In this document: one piece after another, positions 57,301-64,000 of the stretch
Layout of the letters: each line of letters opens with the position of its first letter
Numbering within the stretch: position 1 is the first letter of the stretch
Assembly (NCBI GenBank): GCA_037783415.1
Contig: JAZGTN010000044.1
Span: 2,861,501-2,925,500 of the forward strand
Origin: Leptasterias polaris
Taxonomy: Eukaryota; Echinodermata; Asteroidea; Forcipulatida; Asteriidae
Direction of reading: 5' to 3'
Length of the DNA: 64,000 bases
Notes under the pieces: generated by a model
What the model was told of the DNA's origin: nothing
What the model saw: the letters and a program-made list of their open reading frames with translations, nothing else
Database searches by the model: none
Made by a program: the position numbers and the translations under genes

Positions 57301-60300
57301 GGAAGTAATTTATTTTATTTATTTTATTTATTTATTTATTAATTCATTCAGGCTTTAAAAAACAAAACAATACAATAAACAGAAGACTGAGAAAAAACAG
57401 TCAGACCAAAAATCGCGAAAAACAGAGGGATACGTACAAATACAAAAACAAACAGCAGCCTAGGGATTGCCCAAAAGCGAACTATATCACTATCTAAAAG
57501 AACAACCCCCGTAAAAAAGAAAGACAGTAGAACAAACAGACAGATATCACAAATAAAAGGAATGATTATATACACTCTTATAAAAACATTATGCACACCG
57601 TTATAAAAATATTATTTACAAAAGAAGAACAAACAAGAGTTATTGATAAAGACTCAACTAGGTAAAGGTCACGTCAATATGTGATTGAACATAAGAGTCA
57701 ATTGATTAATTGATTGATTGATTGATTTGGTTTATTGTTACTTATACAAGTATACAATAGAAATTGCCTTGGCTCTCATGCTTAAAAAGACATAAAAATA
57801 CAATAAATAGGCAAGTTTAAGAAAGACAAATGTTAAGACAGTTTTATACCAAGGTAAGTGGTTAAGGTGAGGAAGTTGACCCCATGTCGACCCTACAACT
57901 GACCTGCTCTTTGTTGACGAGGAGGATGTTCCTGGCAGCCAGATCTCGATGGACAAACTTCTTGGTCTCTAGGTACATCATCCCACATGCGATCTGAGCA
58001 GCCCAGAGTCTTAGGTTCTCCTCGGACATCTGATCAGGGTGATCAATGAGGAGATCCAGCAGAGCTCCCATCGGCACTAACTCTTGCACCTGTAAGAAGA
58101 AGACATTATTATTCTGGTTTATTAAAACAAACACATGTTTGGCTGCAACAGAGGTGGCTTTAATTATATTAATAATAAAAAAGCGCTTTATCTACTCTCG
58201 ATGGGCGTCTTGAAGCGCTCAGTATTTGTTCCTACAAGGTATGTGGAGTAACGGTAGAAGTATGAGACCTATTCCTTTACATAGCACCATGTAATGGTTT
58301 ACAAAATGCTGTGGCGCAATATGCAGCAAATCAAACCAGGAGCACCAAAGCGAACCCCTACTCTTTACGATAATTGCACTGGGTTCCTTTACGTGCATTA
58401 CACAACACGTGAGAACTACGGCTTTACATCCCATCCGAAGAACGAAGCAATAATGGTTAAGTGTCTTGCTTAAGGACACAAGTGTCACGACCGGGACTCG
58501 AACCCACACTCTGCTGATTAGAAACACTAGAGCTCGAGTTTGGTGTTCTTATCCGCTCAGTCACGGCACGCCACTAACGTTATTCACAATAAAACATCAT
58601 CATTTAACACTTATAAAAAGAGCCAAATAAAATTTGTTTTACAAAACTATACACATTAAAAGGCTCAAACATCCTGATTTAATACTTGATATTTGTAATA
58701 ATTCAAAAGTTGAGATGCCCATCAGGTGTGAATCGCTATTTAACACCGTGCATTATATTATTGTTGTATTAAAATTTATAAAGTACTGTTTCTTTGTTTT
58801 TTTGTTTTATTTCCATTCATAATTTTATGCAAACATATAAATAATGATTAATGATCAATACAAAATATATCACAAATTGTAAAACAATACAACACAGTTT
58901 GAATGGAGGTGACATCCAGAGAAGGACTGGCATTCTGTAGTGGTGGTGCACCTGAGACTGCGGTCAGAGGAAATTGTTTTTGGAAAATACAAATAATGAG
59001 TTTCACAGGTTGGGTTATAAATGTAGTAAGTTCGAAAATAAAGTGAGCACATTAAACCTACTAAAATAAACATGTTAAAAAAAAAGATAAGAACAAGGGT
59101 TATTACTGTACTTACCAGCATCATTGGAGGGCCCATGACTACACCATGTAGTCTGACAATACAGGCATGATCCAGACCATGCATGACCCTGGCCTCCCTC
59201 AGGAACTCTCTCTGACCTGTCTGCAGATGATCCTGGTGGAGCGTCTTGAGGGCCACATCATGATTCCGCCACTTCCCTTGGAGAACTGAGCCGTACTCTC
59301 CCTGCCCTATCTCCTTACCTATAAAGAAGAATAAGAAAAATAATAAAGTAACTAGTATGTGGGTTTGTAACTATAACAGTCGTGCACTGTTCTTTAAAAT
59401 TGCAGCTTATTCGTGCTGAACCCTGTCCTATCTTCTAATACCTAAAAAGAAGAATAATAACAATTACCTCCTTGCTCAGTTCATCAGCCACCGTTGCCAA
59501 ACACTTGCCAAAAATAATGAAGAAATAATGGGAGACTTTTGGTGATGGTAGGTGGCAGCAGATTTAACAGGTTGTTCTTGGAAATGTGCACATGCTCAGA
59601 ATACCAGAGTCTTACATAGCGTACGAATTTACCAATAAGGTGCTCAAGGCACTTGAATAAAGAGTTACATTATGATTTATAAGACAGGTTTTTGAAATGT
59701 TTTAATGGGACGACTGATTTATTTAGGATCCACTGCTAGAAACATCAGGGCAAACCCTTTTCTCTTAACATAAGTATAACTTGGTTCTTTTACAAGCATT
59801 GCACAACACACAGGACCTACGGCTTGACGTCCCACCCGAAGGCCACAGCAATAATGGTTTTAAGTGTCTTGCTTAATGACATACATGTAAGTGTCAAGAC
59901 CAGGAACTTTGAACCACACACTACCAATCAAGTTGGTATAGTGGTATCTTTCCTCACCTTCCACCTATAGGACCCGGTTCAAATCACGCCAGGGCACTAT
60001 GTGGATTGGGTTTTTAGTCCCTACCTGACTGCATGGGTTTTCCCTGGTAAATTTATCTGGGGTTTTCCACCCACATCTAAAACTGAAACTTCCTTCCTTG
60101 TCTTCTCTCCATTGGGTTCTTGGCTAGTATGGTGATTAAGTTCACTTTTCTGAGAGTCCTTGGCTTCACAACCAGAATTAATAAAAGAAATGAAATCAAA
60201 TCAAACCAGAAACACCAGAGCTCAAGTCCAATGTGCTTGATCGCTTGGCCATGACACTCCAGAACCAAACAATGGACAACTATCGTAATTTCCTGCGGAT

Positions 60301-63040
60301 AAGTCGCTCGGCGCATTAAGGTGCTGTACCTCAAATTACAAAAAATAATATTCAAGGGTTAACAGATAAGGCGCCCCGCTGCATAAGGCGCAACATATCT
60401 TTTACATCATACACTCTTGCAAGGTCGCAAAACGCTTGTACATCAACACATACAGGGGTCATTGTGATGGTGTAAGCACACTTAAAATAGCGCAAAGGGA
60501 AGACGAGTAAAACATCACTTCTATTTTTTCACTGGTTTTTTTTTCCATGATCGTTTTAAAGATTTTTTTCTAAAACCAAAGCTTTACAGTTTTTCCTTTT
60601 ACACAACAATTGGCTGCTAGTCTTCGTTATTCACTTTTGTTAACACTACAATACATGCAAGAACCAACGAACGCTAGAGGGCGCTTTCTTAATAATGCTT
60701 TCAGATTAGGAACGTCTGCCCGCTGTTGGCAAAATTCACGATAACAAAAATGACTTGTTTAATAAAGACTAGTACCCGTCACGTGATATAGCAGTGTACT
60801 GTGTGCAGCATTTATTATTGTGGACAGCAGCATGGCCAGTAACTTCATTCTTCGGTAAGTTTCGTCAAAAATGTGAACGGTGTCAGTTTTATTTTAAGAA
60901 AAATGTGACATGTAGAATTACCCTGGACGAAATAAAGGAACTATTTTGCAGTATAAATGTAAGATTTCACATTGTAATCATCACAATGAACTCAATCAAA
61001 ATCAGATAAGGCGCATCGGAAGATAAGACGCAGTGAGTTTTTTAACCTTCGAAAGTCAGATAAGACGCGTCTTATCCGCAGGAAATTACAGTACCCAATA
61101 TCTGCTGCCACCTAGTGTCTCAGTGTCTCTCATGGACATTGAGTCGTATAGTGATAATCAGTTACCTTTTTGGATATCCTTCACGTTAATATTCACCATG
61201 TCCTTCTCCCCGCTTGCAGCCTTCAACTGCAGCTGTTGCTGCTGTTGCAGCAGCTTCTGCTGCTCACGCTTTCTTGTCCGAGAGAAGAGGCGAGAGAAGC
61301 TACTGGGCTTGCTGGTAGAGGCTGAATGGTTGTCAAGATGGTCCTGCTCCGACGAAGAAGGAAAGAATTGTGAACAAATTGCTGAGCAAAAATGTCTATT
61401 TGGTTTGTGGTAACACCATATGTGTACATCTACTTGCTAGGTAGATTTTGTTCATTGAGAACTTGTCTTGCTATTTTTCTACTGCCGCGGAGTAGATTAT
61501 TTGGAAGTCGGGAGACTTCTTAGTTCTGAAAACTACTACCTGGGAGTAAAGTAGGAAATCGGCCGGGACTACTACTTTCGCTTAGTGGATCGAGGGGACT
61601 TCTCATTATTAACTTCACTGCTGCGGAGTGAGTTCTTAATTGGTCTCAACATTTCACAGCTTGCTCTAGTCATCGTCAGGAGACTGACGAGTGTCAAACA
61701 TGTTGCACCTCCAAACAAAGCGTTTTCAAGAAATTTGGTATTCAGAAAGGTGTTTATTGTGACATGGTGTGTGGCGAATCACTAATACTAATAATTTAAA
61801 CAAAATAATAATTAACCCTCTTACCGTCTGACCCTTCAATATCATCCAATTGCGGTTTTGAATGATGGCTAAATTACGCCAGACGCAAAACATATCATGC
61901 ATTAACTGCATCTACAGGGTTCATAAACACAGTTCAACCCTCAAACTGTTTGACCTTTCAACATCGTCCACTGTGGTTTTGAACTATAGATAACTTTTGC
62001 CAGCCTGAAATATGGTTTCATGTGGTGAATGCATCTCCAAAAACTTTTGCTCAAAATGCCTAGCTGTTAGACAAACATTCCAACACTTACATGTATGCAG
62101 TCACCACATAATTGATCCAACAAAATGCACTAATAGTCTAAAAATAATACTCGGTTCTTATATCGCACCCCTAGGGGCGTATCAAAGCGCTCAGTATTTT
62201 TGTGTGCAAGATATGTGGGGCTACATTTTTTAAGTACAGTATGAGATCTTTTTCCTCTATACATTTGTACATGTAGCATGTAATGGTGTACAAGGTGCTG
62301 TGGCACAATATGCTGTCGAACCCCTTCTCTTTACAATAAGTGCATTGGTTTCTTTTACGTGCATTACACAACACACGGGACCAACGGCTTTACGTCACAT
62401 CTGAAGGACCCAGTATTAATGGTAAAGTGTCTTGCTTAAGGATACACATGTCACAACAGGGACTCGAACCCACAACCTGCTGACCAGAAACAACAGAGCT
62501 TGAGTCTGGTTTTCACGCCAGTATAGTCAGTACACGTGAGTAAACATAAAACTTGAACACGTACGTGCATATATGTTATTAAAATTTGACACATTTGTCT
62601 GAGATCCGTGTACTTGGCTTCTATTTTTTAGCATTAGTGCACAGTGCTTTTGCCCACTCGTGAATATCAAAATTTTAAGTGCTAGACTGGTTGCTTTTAA
62701 TATCCTTAATGCATTCAAATGTGAAAATAACAGGCTCCATACTTACCCCAAAGGGTCCCTTTTTCAAGGCTCTTGATGGGCTCGATGGTGAGGCACTCCC
62801 AGGTACCGACAGGTCAGACGGTCTTGGACCCAGAGTCGGGGGGCGGTCTCCGTTCCTGACCGGTACATTTGGGAGATTACGATGCTGATTGTCTGTGGAA
62901 TGCTGGTTGGGTGGGGTACCGTGCTGGCTGATCGGGTGTAGGAGACGCATGGGGAGTCCATCATCGTAGTGCATGTAGTGGTTGACAAGATGCTCCAAGG
63001 TTTCAAAGTACGGACCATCGTCGATGAATAATTTATCGCC
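54108..63040 (-). CDS. shark: SHARK-like non-receptor tyrosine kinase, 3' seven exons (5' partial)
   Basis: Exons in transcript order: 63040-62747, 61343-61166, 59318-59116, 58089-57904, 56741-56650, 54749-54623, 54314-54108. They total 1287 bases, 428 residues and a stop, with all phases matching. Domains: C-terminal half of an SH2 domain ([18 protein letters not shown]), a Ser/Pro then Q-rich linker, and a complete kinase domain. Kinase motifs: GQGEYG glycine loop, VALK lysine, REFLREA helix-C glutamate, HRDLAARN catalytic loop, DFG, tandem YY in the activation loop, WPVKWYAPES. The kinase resembles SHARK/HTK16 (SH2-ankyrin-SH2-kinase, known in flies, Hydra and other invertebrates, absent from vertebrates) more than SYK. 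No ankyrin repeat or first SH2 is in the window, so the family call rests on the kinase and SH2 halves. Activity is expected to be cytoplasmic tyrosine phosphorylation after SH2 docking. Confidence 0.8.
54623..54749 (-). CDS. shark: Kinase exon: C-lobe APE to helix G
   Basis: It encodes [36 protein letters not shown] and DMMGAE. Acceptor GTACGTTAG, donor AGAG|GTAAGT. Confidence 0.9.
55140..55505 (+). mobile_element. Pogo-like MITE fragment, copy B
   Basis: It ends CGCCTTATACGCAGGAAATT plus ACGG before TA. Its body (AAGTGATGTTTTACTCGTCT, CCATCACAATGACCCC) is the reverse complement of the left half of 60283-61091. The left end is missing. It lies in a kinase intron. Confidence 0.7.
55570..55870 (+). 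repeat. Imperfect two-copy repeat
   Basis: GAATGTCTG(G/A)A(T/G)AACTTGCTGC, CAGGAAGTTACACCACCAA and GATGA(T/G)GA(T/C)GGTCGA occur at about 55625-55690 and again at about 55804-55872. Confidence 0.75.
56185..56470 (+). repeat. tRNA-like foldback element, right half
   Basis: GATATCTGATTTAAAAAGT followed by AAGGTGATCCCCTGGCTG and GGGCTAGATAGCTCAGTTGG with GTTGGTTCAAATCCCGC. It supplies the uninterrupted sequence at the DIRS copy 1 insertion point. Confidence 0.8.
56650..56741 (-). CDS. shark: Kinase exon: DFG and activation loop
   Basis: It encodes [20 protein letters not shown] and GGRWPVKW. The paired tyrosines (YY) correspond to the SYK/SHARK activation-loop pair. Acceptor ACACTGCAG, donor AATG|GTACGA. 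Confidence 0.9.
56880..57230. mobile_element. tRNA-like foldback element, short two-armed copy
   Basis: The left arm (AGAGCAGGAGTTGAACC, ACTGAGCTATCTAGCCCTA) faces the right arm (GCTCAGTTGGTAGAGCGCC, GGAGGTTGATGGTTCAAC). The centre is reduced, so it is a shorter derivative of 42505-42970. Confidence 0.75.
57310..57345. repeat. (TTTA)n microsatellite
   Basis: A run of TTTA units in a kinase intron. A (TTGA)n run lies at about 57702-57727. Confidence 0.9.
57904..58089 (-). CDS. shark: Kinase exon: hinge to catalytic loop
   Basis: It encodes [40 protein letters not shown] and [15 protein letters not shown] in 62 codons. Acceptor CTTCTTCTTACAG, donor CAG|GTCAGT. Confidence 0.9.
58170..58575 (-). 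mobile_element. tRNA-derived SINE, near full length
   Basis: Minus strand: GCGTGCCGTGACTGAGCGG (A box), GTGGGTTCGAGTCCCGGTC (B box), CTTGTGTCCTTAAGCAAGAC, TTCGGATGGGATGTAAAGCC, and tail TGAGCGCTTCAAGACG ending in AAAGCGCTT. Confidence 0.85.
59116..59318 (-). CDS. shark: Kinase exon: N-lobe
   Basis: It encodes [30 protein letters not shown] and [19 protein letters not shown]. All N-lobe catalytic elements are present. Acceptor TTCTTCTTTATAG, donor CTG|GTAAGT. Confidence 0.85.
59750..59935 (-). mobile_element. tRNA-derived SINE, partial
   Basis: Minus strand: TTGACACTTACATGTATGTC, AGCAAGACACTTAAAACC and TTCGGGTGGGACGTCAAGCC match the body of 58170-58575. Head and tail are missing. Confidence 0.65.
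59936..60150 (+). mobile_element. Second tRNA-derived SINE family
   Basis: TGGTATAGTGGTATC (A-box-like) and ACCCGGTTCAAATCACGCC (B box), then GATTGGGTTTTTAGTCCCTA, CTGCATGGGTTTTCCC and CACATCTAAAACTGAAACTT. I recall this tail from echinoderm SINEs. Confidence 0.65.
60175..60265 (-). mobile_element. SINE head fragment
   Basis: Minus strand: GAGTGTCATGGCCAAGCG and TTGAGCTCTGGTGTTTCTGG match the first 70 bases of the 58170-58575 family; the rest is missing. Confidence 0.55.
60283..61091. mobile_element. Pogo-like nonautonomous DNA transposon, TA target
   Basis: TA at 60281-60282 and 61092-61093 flank TIRs GTAATTTCCTGCGGATAAG (left, from 60285) and CTTATCCGCAGGAAATTAC (right). Subterminal GATAAG(G/A)CGC modules repeat near both ends. 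No transposase ORF. The TA duplication fits the Tc1/mariner/pogo group; pogo is inference from the TIR style. Confidence 0.8.
61166..61343 (-). CDS. shark: Kinase exon: Q-rich linker before the catalytic domain
   Basis: It encodes [18 protein letters not shown] and a run of glutamines, then [13 protein letters not shown] leading into the glycine loop. Donor AAAAG|GTAACT; acceptor GTCGGAGCAG is the only one nearby in phase. Confidence 0.7.
62145..62530 (-). mobile_element. tRNA-derived SINE
   Basis: Minus strand: B box GTGGGTTCGAGTCCCTGTTG, then GACATGTGTATCCTTAAGCA and the tail TGAGCGCTTTGATACGCC ending GCGATATAAGAACC. Same family as 58170-58575. Confidence 0.8.
62747..63040 (-). CDS. shark: Kinase exon: SH2 C-terminal half and Ser/Pro linker
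   Basis: Acceptor CGTCTCTGAAG, donor TTTGGG|GTAAGT, 98 codons. It encodes [18 protein letters not shown] and [15 protein letters not shown] (the end of an SH2 domain), then a linker with [18 protein letters not shown] and ALKKGPFG. Confidence 0.8.
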
Positions 63041-63475
63041 CTTCAGAGACGAATAAATAAATAAAATAGAAGTTAAATGGTTTCGGAGGTTGTTTGGTCA
63101 CAGATTGCACAACTTGGGTTATACTTAATAACTAGAGCCTCATCATCGTCATCATAGATTAGATTGACTACAACCTGCATCATGCAGGATGACGGACGCG
63201 CCACATAAACTATTTCTTTAATCGGGGTCTTGACCCTGATTTTGGAAGGACGCCCATTGTTCATCTTTCCATGGGCTAGTTCCTAGATGATGATGACTAG
63301 GGTCCGATTTGATAAAGCTTGACACACAAGTTAAATTTTTAAGGAAAAACCTGAGTTACCAGCCATGAGACATACACTGCCTGTGACTCTGTGCAGGCAG
63401 TGGTGAACAAGTACCCTTGGAAAAAAAAAAAAAAAAAACCTATTAAATTGTTGCCGTTTGGGCCGCTGCCAATGA
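63041..63475. other. Kinase intron sequence at the right edge
   Basis: No further SH2 exon was found between 63041 and the window end. A 63-codon minus-strand ORF at 63073-63264 has no SH2 or ankyrin resemblance and no splice context. A poly-A run lies at about 63420-63438. Confidence 0.4.
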
Positions 63476-63497
63476 TTCGAACTGCCTCTAGCCATAG

Positions 63498-63690
63498 GGC
63501 TAGCTCGGTGGTCTAGTGGTTAGACTTCTGCTCTAGCAATGCAAAGGTCGTGGGATCGAATCCCACGCGAGTGATTTGCCTGTGGATTTTTTTTCACAGA
63601 ACTTGGGAAAGTACTGAGTATACAGTGCTTAAGACACATTTGTGCGAGGGTAAAAACAAACTTATACCCTTGGCGATAGCAATAAAATGG
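63498..63690 (+). mobile_element. Third tRNA-derived SINE family
   Basis: GGCTAGCTCGGTGGTCTAGT and TGGTTAGAC (A box), GTCGTGGGATCGAATCCCAC (B box in a perfect 5-bp T-stem), then GTGATTTGCCTGTGGATTTT. Its body differs from the other SINEs. Confidence 0.7.
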
Positions 63691-63808
63691 CTGGCCAGAC
63701 CAAATCTCATTCAAACGATCACTTGCTGGCCGAGCCTTATTTTCATGGCATGCCTTGCACACTTATAACCCCTGGAATTAAATTAAAATTGGCAACAAAT
63801 ATATTGTA

Positions 63809-64000
63809 GGGTGTCATGGCCGAGTGGTTTAGATCATCGGATTCAAGTTCTGGTGGTTTAGTCTTCAGGGTGTGGGTTCGAGTCCCGGTCGTGATGCTTG
63901 TGCTTCTCTTCACCCAGGGGTAAATGGGTACCTGCAAGGGTAGAGGTTGATAATGTGTTTGAAAGAGCCCTCTAAGCGCCACGGCAGCCCAGGGCTGTAT
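63809..64000 (+). mobile_element. tRNA-derived SINE, cut by the window edge
   Basis: GGGTGTCATGGCCGAGTGGT (A box), GTGGGTTCGAGTCCCGGTCG (B box), TTCACCCAGGGGTAAATGGG and GCCCAGGGCTGTAT, matching 7672-7997 in opposite orientation. Confidence 0.85.

Noticed and set aside
63073..63264. An additional upstream kinase exon
   Set aside because: The peptide has no SH2 or ankyrin features and no acceptor/donor in phase with the exon at 63040.
63500..63580. A real tRNA gene
   Set aside because: The T-stem is perfect, but the unit is followed by a SINE body and the acceptor stem does not pair convincingly.

Overview
The window looks like a piece of a deuterostome invertebrate genome, most likely an echinoderm and possibly a sea star. 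This is inference. The evidence is an AT-rich, intron-rich sequence, a SHARK-type tyrosine kinase (a family vertebrates lack), (CCCTAA)n telomere-type repeats, DIRS-like tyrosine-recombinase retrotransposons, TTAA-flanked Kolobok-like MITEs, and several tRNA-derived SINE families whose sequences I recall from echinoderms. There is nothing prokaryotic here.

Two host genes can be assembled exon by exon. (1) Plus strand, 1-29309: an adhesion-type G-protein-coupled receptor. A long Q/N/D/H/R-rich exon (1-1782, open at the window's left edge) carries at least 16 N-x-S/T sequons and four C-x-C motifs. It splices in phase into a GAIN domain (2133-9086), a GPS motif (11954-12077) and seven transmembrane helices (12452-27308), ending at a stop at 29309. 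All 20 proposed exons have matching GT/AG sites and phases and give 1215 residues with no internal stop. (2) Minus strand, 63040-54108: the C-terminal half of a SHARK-like non-receptor tyrosine kinase (second half of an SH2 domain, a Q-rich linker, a complete kinase domain) in seven phase-matched exons. Its N-terminal exons lie beyond the right edge.

The receptor introns have grown by insertion. Two DIRS-like elements (16480-21101 and 23086-26818) carry different internal deletions: one keeps RNase H and tyrosine recombinase but lacks reverse transcriptase, the other keeps reverse transcriptase but lacks most of the recombinase. The last intron holds CATATGGG-rich minisatellites. Between the genes (29310-54107) lie a decayed CR1/Jockey-type LINE (29585-31480) that hosts a 141-bp MITE and a perfect 89-bp palindrome, a TIR element (33891-34376), an interstitial telomeric array (36720-37690), a foldback element with tRNA-like arms (42505-42970), and a cluster of TTAA-flanked MITEs (49205-50439). 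The kinase introns contain SINEs, more tRNA-like foldback copies and a TA-flanked pogo-like MITE (60283-61091).

All exon calls are made by eye from splice signals, phase and family resemblance. No transcript or database evidence was available.
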